This document shows, piece by piece, positions 37,225-45,949 of a stretch of DNA of 64,000 nt. Made by a program: the position numbers and the translations under genes. How positions within the stretch are numbered: position 1 is the first letter of the stretch; the number at the start of each line of letters is the position of its first letter. The notes below the pieces were generated by a model. It worked only from the letters and a program-made list of their open reading frames with translations. It searched no databases and was not told the DNA's origin. The stretch spans positions 13,279-77,278 of the forward strand of contig CAZHFW010000018.1 of NCBI GenBank assembly GCA_964531675.1. Reading direction: 5' to 3'. The stretch is from CAZHFW01 sp964531675. Its GTDB lineage: Bacteria > Planctomycetota > Phycisphaerae > Phycisphaerales > UBA1924.

Positions 37225-37336
37225 CGGGTGTCGGGAAGCTCGATCCGCCCGGTAAACTCTCTCCGCGCCCAGAGTTGCGGGCCGACGCGCCCAAGCGGGC
37301 AGAACAGAGGGTTCCGTTCCACAGTCTTCCATCATC

Positions 37337-38383
37337 ATGCCGCCCGAAGAGCAGGTCGTCGAGGCCAAGCCTCAGGCGACGATCGACGCACCAGTCTCTC
37401 CCACGCCGCTGGCAAAGCCCGGACAGCTTCCGTTGCCCGAGGGCGTCTTCACGCCTCCGCCCGCGGTGGACCGCATCCGCGTGCGCTGGTCTTACACGCT
37501 GAGCATCATCGGTGTGCACGCGCTGGCGCTGCTCGCGCTGGTCCCCTGGACGTTCTCCTGGTGGGCGGTCGGCGTGTGCCTTGCGGGTCTGTACGTCTTT
37601 GGAACGCTGGGCGTCAATCTCTGCTTTCACCGCCTGCTCACGCACCGGAGCTTCGCGTGCCCGAAGTGGCTCGAGAAGGCGCTGGCGATTCTGGGCGTGT
37701 GCTGCCTTCAAGAAGGTCCGGCCCGGTGGGTCGCAATCCACCGCAAGCATCATCAGCAGTCCGACGAGCAGCCCGATCCGCATTCCCCCCTGGTCGCGTT
37801 CTTCTGGGGACACGTGGGCTGGCTTCTGGTCGACAACCGCGACACCGATTCGATCCAGCTCTACCAGCGTTACGCCCGCGATCTCTTGAGCCAGCCCTTC
37901 TACTACAAGCTTGAGCGGCGCTACGGCTGGCTCTGGGTGTACATCGCCCATGCGGTCGTCCTGGGGGCCTTGGCCTTCGGCGTCGCGCTGGCGCTGGGCG
38001 TCGGCATGTCCGGCGCGCTGCAGGCCGCGGCCAGCATGCTCGTGTGGGGCGTCTGCGTGCGCACGGTGCTCGTGTGGCACATCACCTGGAGCGTGAACTC
38101 CCTGTCCCATCTGTTCGGGTACCAGAGCTATGAGACCGGAGAGAACAGCCGGAACAACTGGTTCGTCGCGCTGATCTCCAACGGCGAAGGCTGGCACAAC
38201 AACCACCACGCCGATCAGCGCTGTGCCGCCCACGGGCTCAAGTGGTACGAGGTCGATGTGACCTACCTCACGATCCGTCTGCTGGGCGTTCTGGGCCTTG
38301 CGACCAAGATCATGGAGCCGGGCCGCGGATCGGGCGTGACACCCAAGCCCACCTCCACGCCCAGTTCCAAGGCCACCCCGTGA
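37337..38383 (+). CDS. Fatty-acid (acyl-CoA type delta-9) desaturase
   Basis: This 348-aa integral-membrane di-iron enzyme adds a double bond to an acyl chain. The three histidine boxes are HRLLTHRSF (HxxxxH, about residue 99), HRKHHQQSD (HxxHH, about 136) and HNNHHADQR (about 285), as in stearoyl-CoA desaturases. Four transmembrane helices flank them. An N-terminal 35-residue Pro-rich segment and a Pro/Thr/Ser-rich tail are extra. Electron supply would come from ferredoxin or a cytochrome; a ferredoxin reductase is encoded at 18 kb. It lies 232 bp after glmS. Confidence 0.93.
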   Translation: MPPEEQVVEAKPQATIDAPVSPTPLAKPGQLPLPEGVFTPPPAVDRIRVRWSYTLSIIGVHALALLALVPWTFSWWAVGVCLAGLYVFGTLGVNLCFHRLLTHRSFACPKWLEKALAILGVCCLQEGPARWVAIHRKHHQQSDEQPDPHSPLVAFFWGHVGWLLVDNRDTDSIQLYQRYARDLLSQPFYYKLERRYGWLWVYIAHAVVLGALAFGVALALGVGMSGALQAAASMLVWGVCVRTVLVWHITWSVNSLSHLFGYQSYETGENSRNNWFVALISNGEGWHNNHHADQRCAAHGLKWYEVDVTYLTIRLLGVLGLATKIMEPGRGSGVTPKPTSTPSSKATP

Positions 38384-38423
38384 TCGACTGGCTGAGGCCT
38401 GGCCCGCGCGGCATACTGCCCGC

Positions 38424-39272
38424 ATGACAGCCGGCCAAGGCGGGTACATCCACGGCACCGATCCTGACGAGCAGTACCGCCTTTCCAGGCTCAACGCGAT
38501 CGTCAACGCCGAGTCCTTCCCCATGCTCGCGCTCAAGCCCGGCATGCGCGTGCTTGATATGGGCTCCGGGCTCGGACAGCTCTCCAGGCTGATCGCGCGA
38601 GCGGTGGCGCCCGGCGGGTTCGTCGTCGCGGTCGAACGAAGTCCCGATCAGATCGCCGAGTGCGAGCGCCTCGCGATGCACGACGGGGATGCGTCGCTCA
38701 TCAACGACGGCGTCCTGCAGATCCGCCAGGGCGACGCGACCGATCCGCCGCTGCTGCCTGGAGAGGTCGGACGCTTCGATCTGGCCCACACCCGGTTCCT
38801 GCTCGAACACGTCCGCGATCCGCTGGCGGTCGTCAAGCACATGGTGAACGCGGTGCGGCCCGGCGGTCGGATCGTCCTGGAAGACGACGATCACGAAGTG
38901 CTCAGGCTCTGGCCCGAGCCCGCGGGGTTCCGTGAGCTCTGGTGCGCGTACCAGCGGATGTACGACCGACTCGGCAATGACCCGATCGTCGGGCGCAGGC
39001 TCGTCGAGCTCTTGCACCGCGCCGGCGCCAAGCCCGCGCGCAGCAAGTGGCTCTGGTTCGGCGCCTGCGCCGGCGACGGCAGGCTCGGCCCGCTGACCGA
39101 CAACATGATCGGGCTCCTGCGTGGCGCACAGCGGCTGATCGTCGACCATGGCCTCATGCCCGCCAGCAGCGTGGAGCGGGCGCTGGCCGAACTCGAGAGC
39201 TGGGGAAAACGGCCCGATGCGGCCCTCTGGTTCGCGATCGCCTGGGCCGAGGGCGTGCGCCCCGAGGCCTAA
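38424..39272 (+). CDS. Class I SAM-dependent methyltransferase
   Basis: This 282-aa protein has motif I in VLDMGSGLGQLSRLIARAV (about residues 42-60), an acidic Glu at the end of strand 2 (VAVERSPDQI), and HTRFLLEHVRDP in the post-I region. This is the methyltransferase 11/25 (UbiE/small-molecule) layout. No NPPY or DNA-recognition motif is present. The substrate is probably a small molecule or lipid. The gene follows the desaturase gene by 40 bp on the same strand, so a lipid or quinone link is possible. Confidence 0.85.
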   Translation: MTAGQGGYIHGTDPDEQYRLSRLNAIVNAESFPMLALKPGMRVLDMGSGLGQLSRLIARAVAPGGFVVAVERSPDQIAECERLAMHDGDASLINDGVLQIRQGDATDPPLLPGEVGRFDLAHTRFLLEHVRDPLAVVKHMVNAVRPGGRIVLEDDDHEVLRLWPEPAGFRELWCAYQRMYDRLGNDPIVGRRLVELLHRAGAKPARSKWLWFGACAGDGRLGPLTDNMIGLLRGAQRLIVDHGLMPASSVERALAELESWGKRPDAALWFAIAWAEGVRPEA

Positions 39273-39325
39273 GGCGGGGTTGCGGGTCTGGCGGGCGGTT
39301 ATCAGGACCCACAAAGGCCGGTCAG

Positions 39326-39342
39326 GATCGAAAGTCCGATCA
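39326..39342 (+). promoter_or_regulatory. Recurrent intergenic motif, divergent copy
   Basis: GATCGAAAGTCCGATCA resembles the motif found at 34.2, 48.8 and 63.2 kb with one inserted base. It lies 89 bp upstream of the GNAT start and in the same orientation relative to the gene as the other copies. Confidence 0.25.
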
Positions 39343-39418
39343 CGTTTGCTTATCGGGGCGGGACCGGCGGTCGATAACCAAGGGAGCTTTGCGCCCGCCG
39401 GCAACGGGGGCCCTTTGC

Positions 39419-39423
39419 AGGAG
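39419..39423 (+). promoter_or_regulatory. Shine-Dalgarno fixing a TTG start of the GNAT gene
   Basis: AGGAG lies 7 bases before TTG 39431. No in-frame ATG or GTG has such a site. Confidence 0.55.
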
Positions 39424-39430
39424 TCGTCGC

Positions 39431-40156
39431 TTGGCCGCTGTGCACGTGCAAGGACATGCCCTTCCGACTTCGGCCGCGCCGACGGCAGCGGCATCGTCCG
39501 GACCCAACCGGGAACTGCTCTCGAGGCTGACCGTGCGCCCGGTGGTTGTGAGCGGCCTGAGCGAGCCCCAGCCCTTGTACGTCAAGGGAGCCGCGGGGGA
39601 GCTGACGACGACGAGGCTCCGGATCAGGCCTCTGGCTGAGTCGGATCGCACGGCGTACATCGCGGCGGCGTGCCTGTCGCGCAGCGCGGTCGAGCACCAC
39701 ATGCCGATCTACGAGCCAGGCGAGTCTGATGATGCGATGTTCGCGCGCCAGCTGGCCGCGTTCCGGGAAGGCGAGGCCAAGGGCCACGCGTGGCGACGCC
39801 TGATCGAACTCCGTGAGCCCGGGACGTCCAACCCCATCGCGGGTGTGATCAACCTCAACTCCATCCAGCGCGGCATGTCGTTCGAGGCGGACGTCGCGCT
39901 GTGGATCCGCGCCGACCTTCAGGCCCGCGGGCTTGGCCTCGAAGCGCTCCGCGCGGTCATCGCTTTCGCGACCGCGGATCTGCCCGAAGGACTCGGCCTT
40001 CACCGGATCCACGGCGGCATCGCGCCCGCCAACGTGAACTCCGCCAAGGCCGCCATCCGCGCGGGGTTCAAGCGCGATGGCAATAAGCAGTCGATGCTCC
40101 GCGTCGGTGATCGCTGGGAGCGTCACGACTACTACGTCTTTGACCCCTTGGTCTGA
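39431..40156 (+). CDS. GNAT-family acetyltransferase (RimJ/RimL type)
   Basis: The protein (241 aa from TTG) has an N-terminal 55 residues rich in Ser, Pro and Ala that look disordered. The GNAT domain starts at LTTTRLRIRPLAESDRTAYIAA. The acetyl-CoA-binding strand/helix is IRADLQARGLGLEALRAVIAFA, where a Q/RxxGxG/A-like motif reads QARGLG. NVNSAKAAIRAGFKRDG gives the conserved Asn near the end, as in ribosomal-protein N-acetyltransferases and spermidine acetyltransferases. The substrate is unknown. It is convergent with the TolC-family gene. Confidence 0.82.
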   Translation: MAAVHVQGHALPTSAAPTAAASSGPNRELLSRLTVRPVVVSGLSEPQPLYVKGAAGELTTTRLRIRPLAESDRTAYIAAACLSRSAVEHHMPIYEPGESDDAMFARQLAAFREGEAKGHAWRRLIELREPGTSNPIAGVINLNSIQRGMSFEADVALWIRADLQARGLGLEALRAVIAFATADLPEGLGLHRIHGGIAPANVNSAKAAIRAGFKRDGNKQSMLRVGDRWERHDYYVFDPLV

Positions 40157-40170
40157 AGACCCCCCGAAAC

Positions 40171-42018
40171 TCAAGGCTCCTTGGCGGGAGGCGTCGCGGC
40201 GGCGCCCGCGGGATCGGGCTTGCCCGGATCGATCATCTCGGGCTTGATGGGCTCGGGCGGCGTGTCGGGCGGCTCGTTGAGTTCCGCGGCGCCGAGCTTC
40301 TGGAACGAGCCGTCGCGCTTCACGCGGAGCTCGTCGGTCTGGAGCAGATACGCCAGCACCGCGTTGCGGAGGTTCGTGCGGGCCGCGTCGCGCTGGTTTT
40401 CGGCCTGGAGCAGGTCGTTCTGCGCGTCCACGATCTTCTGGGGATCGATGGTGTCCTGCTTGAGCTCGACTTCCTCGAGACGACGCCGGTTGATCTCGAC
40501 CTGCTGTTCCGCGAGGTTGAGCTGGAACCGCTGGAGCTCGATCTGGCGCACCGCACGGCGCACGGAGACGATGACCTCGTCGCGCAGCCTCTCGAGGTTG
40601 CGTTCGCGCTGGTGCATGCGGATCTGCGTGGCGCGCAGGGAGAGTTTCTCGATGTCGCGGTCCAGCGGCATGCTGAACTTGGCGCTGGCGCTGTAGTTGG
40701 TGTCGTCCGGATCGAAGTACACGCCGCCTTCGCGGGTGTCGCTGTCGGTCGGGATCGAGACGTTCCCGTTGAGATCCAGGTCGGGAAGCAGGTTGTTGCG
40801 GGCGTTGCTTACGGCGCGGCGGGCGTCGACGACCTGGTCGCGGGAGTTCTGCAGATCGAGCCTGAAGAGCAAAGCGCGGCGCACCGCCTCGTCGATCGTC
40901 ACATCGGGCTCGGGCACCTCGAAGGTGAGGGGCTTGACCTCGATCTTCTGGTTGATGTCCAGTCCGAGCCTGATCTTGTAGCGGTCTTCGGCCAGGATGT
41001 ACTGTTCGCGGAGCGAGGCCAGCGACGCGCGGGCCCGCACGACCTGGTTGGCCGCGTTGTTGGTTTCGAACTCGCTCAGTCGCCCGGCGGCGACGCGGGC
41101 CGCGGTCGACTCCTGGAGCCTGATGAATCCCTCGAGCTGGCGCTTCTGGTTGCCGATCTGGGCCTGGAGTTCGAGCAGATCGAAGTAGTCGGTCGCGATC
41201 TCCACAAGGTTCTGGCGGCGGAAGCGTTCGAACGTGCGCGCCTGATAGATCAGGTCGCGTTCCTGCTGGATGAGGGCTTCCTGCGCGACCAGTCCGGCGC
41301 CTCGGAGCAGGGGGATGTTCCCGCTCAGCACCAGACGCGAGGCCTGCGTGTACTGCTTGGTCGCCTGATCGCGGAGCTGTTCGGTCGCGTCCCACACCCA
41401 GGCCGCCTCGGCCTGTCCGCCGTAGGGAAGCTTCTGCGTCGCCTTGAGGGTGTTGATGATCGAGAGCGTGTGATCGAATCGGCCGTTGTCGCCGCCGCCG
41501 ATGATGCCGACGGTGGTGTCGTTGGACAGGCGCGGCCCCCAGCGGTGGCGCTCCTGCAGCAGGCTGATCGCGGCGAGGATGTACTCCTCTTCAGCGGTCA
41601 GAAAGTCGCGGCCCGATTTCTGCGAGATGCGCAGCGCATCCTCGATGGTCAGGGGCAACGCCGGACGGCTGTCGGCGCCCTGCTCGCCCGAGGTGAACTT
41701 CTCGAGCATCGCTTCCACGTCGCGTTTTTCGTCGGCCGCCTTGAACTCGAGCTGATCCGCCGGCGGGTTCACAGTGGACGGGTCCTTGGCGGTCTCTTCC
41801 TTGCGCTGCGTCTTGTCGCTCGGTTTGTCGTTGTATTCGGTGGAGGGCGTCAGCGCGCTCTTGCCAAGCGAGTCGGCGCGCTGGCCCACGACGCGCTCGA
41901 TGCGCTTGTCGATCGCGTCCATCCCCGATGAGCAGCCGCCGGCGAGCAGCAGCAGCGCCAGTGCGGTCGCGCGGGCTGGAGAGAGAGGGGTTTCCTTGGC
42001 TGGGCGTCGAGTCGGCAC
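40171..42018 (-). CDS. TolC-family outer-membrane efflux lipoprotein
   Basis: The protein (615 aa from GTG 42018) has a lipobox LLAGGC (acylated Cys29). After a charged 100-residue linker, the outer-membrane-efflux fold holds two long helical repeats, for example LEIALEL-like text and RRLEEVELKQDTIDPQKIVDAQNDLLQ. The family forms trimers that make an outer-membrane barrel with a long periplasmic tunnel for export of small molecules or proteins. Lipid anchoring is normal for OprM-type members. The end is Pro-rich. No inner-membrane pump or adaptor gene lies next to it, so it is orphaned in this window. GGAGG sits 8 bases before the GTG. Confidence 0.85.
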   Translation of the reverse strand: MPTRRPAKETPLSPARATALALLLLAGGCSSGMDAIDKRIERVVGQRADSLGKSALTPSTEYNDKPSDKTQRKEETAKDPSTVNPPADQLEFKAADEKRDVEAMLEKFTSGEQGADSRPALPLTIEDALRISQKSGRDFLTAEEEYILAAISLLQERHRWGPRLSNDTTVGIIGGGDNGRFDHTLSIINTLKATQKLPYGGQAEAAWVWDATEQLRDQATKQYTQASRLVLSGNIPLLRGAGLVAQEALIQQERDLIYQARTFERFRRQNLVEIATDYFDLLELQAQIGNQKRQLEGFIRLQESTAARVAAGRLSEFETNNAANQVVRARASLASLREQYILAEDRYKIRLGLDINQKIEVKPLTFEVPEPDVTIDEAVRRALLFRLDLQNSRDQVVDARRAVSNARNNLLPDLDLNGNVSIPTDSDTREGGVYFDPDDTNYSASAKFSMPLDRDIEKLSLRATQIRMHQRERNLERLRDEVIVSVRRAVRQIELQRFQLNLAEQQVEINRRRLEEVELKQDTIDPQKIVDAQNDLLQAENQRDAARTNLRNAVLAYLLQTDELRVKRDGSFQKLGAAELNEPPDTPPEPIKPEMIDPGKPDPAGAAATPPAKEP

Positions 42019-42026
42019 GCGCTGGG

Positions 42027-42031
42027 CCTCC
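42027..42031 (-). promoter_or_regulatory. Shine-Dalgarno fixing a GTG start
   Basis: GGAGG on the minus strand stands 8 bases before GTG 42018 of the TolC-family gene. It sets the start at the lipoprotein signal rather than further upstream. Confidence 0.6.
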
Positions 42032-42300
42032 GATGCTTTGGCGTGAACGCAATGAGGATGCGCCGGCGCTCCGTGCCCGACGCCAAACCCCAGAACCCCA
42101 GAGGGGTCGGAGTGTAACCCGTTGGACCGCCGAGACATCGATCGGGTTCCGGCTGGGTTTTGGTCGTTTGAGAACCGAGATTGGCAGTCCTACCCTTGAG
42201 GCTTTCCTCTATCCAGCGTAGTGACCAAGGGAAAACCCCGGGCCGCTTCCGAATGAGACACGCTTCCCCGTCGCTGGCGGGGGACCCAGGAGCCCACGCG

Positions 42301-45234
42301 ATGCCCAGCGTGACCTATGACGGGCGCAGTTTCATGCTCGACGGCCGGCGCGTCTGGCTGGTCGGCGGCACGGTGCATTACACGCGCGTGCCGCGCGAGC
42401 ACTGGGCCGATCGCATCCATGCCGCCAAGCTCCTGGGCGTCAACGTCATTCAGACCACCGTCGTCTGGTCCCGTCACGAACCAAGGCCGGGCGTCTTTGA
42501 TTTCAAGGGCGACAACGATCTTCGTCACTTCGTCCAGCTCGTCGGCGCCGCCGGGATGTACTGCGTCCTGCGCATGGGTCCGTTCGTCGGCGAAGGCCTG
42601 GACATGGGCGGTCTGCCCGCGTGGGTGCTCGAGCTTCCCAATGTCAAGCTCCGCACCAACAACGCGCCGTATCTCGAGGCCTGCTCGCGATTCCTGACCG
42701 CGGCCAGCGAACAGCTGCGCGACTTGCAGGTGACCAGCCCGGGCAAGGGCGGCCCGGTGCTCATGGTGCAGAACGAGAGCGCCTGGACCTGCGGCGACGA
42801 CACGCTCGCGTCGGGTTACCTGGGCGAGCTCATCCGTTATCAGCGCGAGGGCGGGCTCAACGTTCCCGTGCTCAACGCCAACAACCTCTGGCAGAGCGTG
42901 GAAGGCGAGATCGATTGCTGGTCCGGCGCGGGCGAACTGCTCGGCACGATGCGCCAGCTCGGCGCGGTGCGCTCGGATCGCCCCAAGATGGTCGCGGGCT
43001 TCGAGATCGGGCGTCGCCCGGTCTTCGGCCACACGCCCGGGGCTTCGGTTTCGCCCTGGTCGATCCAGCGGCGTCTGGCGGAGGTGCTCGCGGGCGGCGC
43101 GCAGTACATGATCGATCCGGCGGTGGGGGGCGGGAGCTTCGGCTTCAGCGCCGGCCGCGATCCGGAATCGGTCGATGGTTTCTTCTTTTCGGGGGATGAC
43201 GCTTCGGCACCGGTGCTCGGAACGGGCGCCGCGGGAGCTTCGTTCCACGCGATCCGCCGCATCACGACGTTCGCGACGCGCTTCGGCCGCCTCTTCGCCA
43301 ACCTCGATCCCGCGTACCAGCCCGTGGTGCTCGACCCGGGCCCGCAGGGCGACGCCAAGGGCGCCAGGGCCAAGGCGCAGGCCGCGACGCCCGCCAACGC
43401 CAAGGGCGTGGTCCACATCAACGGCACCCAGGGCGGCGTCGTGTTCGTCTTCGGCGAGGAAGCCTCGTCCGGCGCGTCACGCGAAGCGACGCTCCTCATG
43501 CCCGATGGATCCACCTTGCCTGTCAACCTCGGGCAGCAGTCGGTCGTCTGGTGCGTGCTCGATGTTCAGGTCGGCGGCCGTTACAGCGTGGACTACTGCA
43601 ACCTGTGCGCGATGGGCGCCGTCGGTCGCGTCTTTGTCTGCTACGGCCCCGCGGGCGCTCGCGCCATGCTCAGCGTCAATGGCTCGCCTCTGGAAACGGT
43701 CGTCCCCTCGGGCAAGACGCCCAGCGTCGTCGAGCACGAAGGCCTTATGGTCGTCGTCTGCTCCGAGGATCAGATCGACCATGTGTACATCAGCGATGAC
43801 GCGGTGTATCACGGCGTCGCGGGACTGACGACCAACGGCAAGCCGATCGCCGCTGCGGGTCAGCGCTCGTGCCTCAAGATCGCCTCCGACGGCACCGTCT
43901 CCAATCCCGCGGCGGAGCAGTTCAAGAGCATCGCTGCGCCGGGCCCGATCACGCTCAGCAAGTGGACCACCGCGGGCGCTTCGGATTACGTGGATGGTTC
44001 CAGCGCACGCTTTGCGAGCATCACGGGCCCCGCCGAACTGGGCCGCCTGGGCGCTCCCTATGGCTATGGCTGGTACCGCCTGTCGATGAAGTCATCCACC
44101 GCGCACCGGGCTCACGTCCGTGCGCCGGGCTCGGGGGATCGCCTCCACCTGTTCCTCGACGGCGAGCCCCTTGGCGTCCTGGGCGTTGGTCCGGGCGCCA
44201 GCGATGAGGTCGTCGTTCCCCTCAAGAAGCAGCAGAACCTGGTCGTGCTCGCGGAGAACGCGGGCCGCTTCTCGGGCGGCGCGTGCCTTGGCGAACCCAA
44301 GGGCCTGATCGGCCATCTGCTCGAGTGCGAAGAGATCAAGGCGGGCAAGCCCAAGCTCCAGAACGGGCAGCCCGTTGATCCGCTCACCTTCCGCGCGCCC
44401 CTCTGGGAGCTCCGCCCGGGTGATGCGACGCTCGCGGCACGACTGACCTGGGCGATGCCGCACCGCAAGAAGGGCGATCTGCTCATCGTCATCCGTCAGA
44501 TGACCGGCCGCGGCCTCGTGCTGCTCAACGACAAGCCCGTCGCGTTCGTGGATCGCTCGGGCCCGAGCAGCCTGGTGCTCACCGACGAGCAGCTCGGTCG
44601 CGGGAACGCGACGATCCAGATCGCCATGCTCCCCGAAGGCGTCTTCGCCGGCGGGGCGCACGATCAGGAGATCATCCTCAAGCACGCTCCCGAGGTCTCG
44701 TTCTACGAGGTCGCAGCGGTGCTTTCCGCCAAGGCTGAGTGGTCCTTCGCCAAGTGGGACGCTCCGGGCGCGACGATGTACGAAGCCCCCAAGGCCCGCG
44801 GCCCGCATCTGCCGGCGTGGTGGAAGTCCTCCTTCCAGGTCCCCGAGACCGACGCAGCGGCGATGTTCGAACTGACGGGCGTCACCAAGGGGCAGGTCTA
44901 CATCAACGGCCGGCACCTGGGGCGCTTCTTTGTCTCCACCCCCGACGGCAAGGCGGTGACGTCCGGCGAGCGGCTGTTCATCCCGCGCTCCTGGCTGAAG
45001 TTCAACGCGGACAACGAGGTGGTCGTGTTCGACGAGCACGGCGGGAATCCGGGCAAGTGCCGGATCGTGTTCGAGCAGGACCTGCCGATCGTGGCGCGGT
45101 TCGTGCCCGATCCGCCCACGCCTCCTCCTCCGCCTCCACCCCCGCCCGCGCCGGCCAAGCCCGCCAAGGGCGCCGCCAAGCCCGCGGCGCCCGCGAAGGC
45201 TGCCGCTCCCAAAGCGACGGCGCGTAAGAAGTAA
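42301..45234 (+). CDS. Divergent glycoside hydrolase 35-like beta-galactosidase
   Basis: The protein (977 aa from ATG 42301) has an N-terminal TIM barrel in the GH35 family: MLDGRRVWLVGGTVHYTRVPREHWADRI, VNVIQTTVVWSRHEPRPGVFDF and LDMGGLPAW...LRTNNAPYL. The acid/base Glu is expected in the family's ENEYG; here it reads QNESAW (Glu159). The nucleophile region reads GFEIGRR (Glu235), not the typical SEFYTGW. The spacing between the two (76) is close to that in known enzymes. Jelly-roll domains follow. The last 50 residues are Pro then Ala/Lys-rich. No signal peptide is seen, so it is probably cytosolic. Activity is uncertain. CAGGAG before ATG 42301 supports this start. Confidence 0.75.
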   Translation: MPSVTYDGRSFMLDGRRVWLVGGTVHYTRVPREHWADRIHAAKLLGVNVIQTTVVWSRHEPRPGVFDFKGDNDLRHFVQLVGAAGMYCVLRMGPFVGEGLDMGGLPAWVLELPNVKLRTNNAPYLEACSRFLTAASEQLRDLQVTSPGKGGPVLMVQNESAWTCGDDTLASGYLGELIRYQREGGLNVPVLNANNLWQSVEGEIDCWSGAGELLGTMRQLGAVRSDRPKMVAGFEIGRRPVFGHTPGASVSPWSIQRRLAEVLAGGAQYMIDPAVGGGSFGFSAGRDPESVDGFFFSGDDASAPVLGTGAAGASFHAIRRITTFATRFGRLFANLDPAYQPVVLDPGPQGDAKGARAKAQAATPANAKGVVHINGTQGGVVFVFGEEASSGASREATLLMPDGSTLPVNLGQQSVVWCVLDVQVGGRYSVDYCNLCAMGAVGRVFVCYGPAGARAMLSVNGSPLETVVPSGKTPSVVEHEGLMVVVCSEDQIDHVYISDDAVYHGVAGLTTNGKPIAAAGQRSCLKIASDGTVSNPAAEQFKSIAAPGPITLSKWTTAGASDYVDGSSARFASITGPAELGRLGAPYGYGWYRLSMKSSTAHRAHVRAPGSGDRLHLFLDGEPLGVLGVGPGASDEVVVPLKKQQNLVVLAENAGRFSGGACLGEPKGLIGHLLECEEIKAGKPKLQNGQPVDPLTFRAPLWELRPGDATLAARLTWAMPHRKKGDLLIVIRQMTGRGLVLLNDKPVAFVDRSGPSSLVLTDEQLGRGNATIQIAMLPEGVFAGGAHDQEIILKHAPEVSFYEVAAVLSAKAEWSFAKWDAPGATMYEAPKARGPHLPAWWKSSFQVPETDAAAMFELTGVTKGQVYINGRHLGRFFVSTPDGKAVTSGERLFIPRSWLKFNADNEVVVFDEHGGNPGKCRIVFEQDLPIVARFVPDPPTPPPPPPPPPAPAKPAKGAAKPAAPAKAAAPKATARKK

Positions 45235-45316
45235 GGCGGGGTCGATGATGTGATCAAACCCGGACGCGCCCGCGGCGCGTGTGGTACGCTGCGCCCGCGC
45301 ATGTCGGGAGGATTCG

Positions 45317-45868
45317 ATGACGTACATCCACATCTGGGCGGAGGCTGCGGCGTTCGCGGCGCGGGCGCACGAAGAGCACTACCGCAAGGACGGGAAAACG
45401 CCTTACTTCTCGCACCCGGTGCGGGTCGCGATGACCCTGATGTACGTCTTTGAGTGTCATGACGCCAAGGCCCTTGCTGCGGCGTTCCTGCACGACACGA
45501 TCGAGGACTCGACGACGGACTACGACGACGTCGCCAAGCGATTCGGGAAGGAAGTCGCGGACATGGTCGCGGCGCTGACCAAGAACATGATCCTTCCCAA
45601 GAAACGCCGTGAGGCGGATTACGACCAGAGGCTCGCGAAGGCCGACTGGCGGGCCAGGCTCGTGAAGCTCGCGGACCAGTACGACAACTACTCGGACGCG
45701 GTGATGCGGGCCCCGAATCAGCCGGGGAAGAAGAAGCGGGAGACCGCGGTGAAGGTCCGCCGCGCGATCAGGCTGGCGCAGCCCGACGCCAAGAAGCACC
45801 CGGAGACGGCGCGGGCGATCAAGGCCTGCCGGGCGCTGCTCGCCCGAGGACCACGCAACCGCGACTGA
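45317..45868 (+). CDS. HD-domain hydrolase, MESH1-like ((p)ppGpp hydrolase type)
   Basis: The protein (183 aa from ATG 45317) has the HD hydrolase pattern of the RelA/SpoT N-terminal domain: YFSHPVRVAMTLM holds the first His, AFLHDTIEDSTTDYDDV holds the HDTIED core, and KLADQYDN holds the last Asp (KLADRLHN in SpoT). It lacks the synthetase, TGS and ACT domains, as in the single-domain MESH1/SAH enzymes that remove the 3'-diphosphate of ppGpp or NADPH. GGAGG lies 5 bases before the ATG. No RelA synthetase is nearby. ppGpp hydrolysis itself is inferred. Confidence 0.82.
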   Translation: MTYIHIWAEAAAFAARAHEEHYRKDGKTPYFSHPVRVAMTLMYVFECHDAKALAAAFLHDTIEDSTTDYDDVAKRFGKEVADMVAALTKNMILPKKRREADYDQRLAKADWRARLVKLADQYDNYSDAVMRAPNQPGKKKRETAVKVRRAIRLAQPDAKKHPETARAIKACRALLARGPRNRD

Positions 45869-45949
45869 GCAGCATCGCCGCTGGGAACTTCCGAGCGTGT
45901 GCCGGGAGTCGAGCGCCGGGAGTGGTCCCGTCGGTCCTTACAGTCTGGA

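Noticed and set aside
45264..45280. GC-rich hairpin after the GH35 gene as a terminator
   Set aside because: The 7-bp stem is followed by no T-run, so rho-independent termination is not supported.
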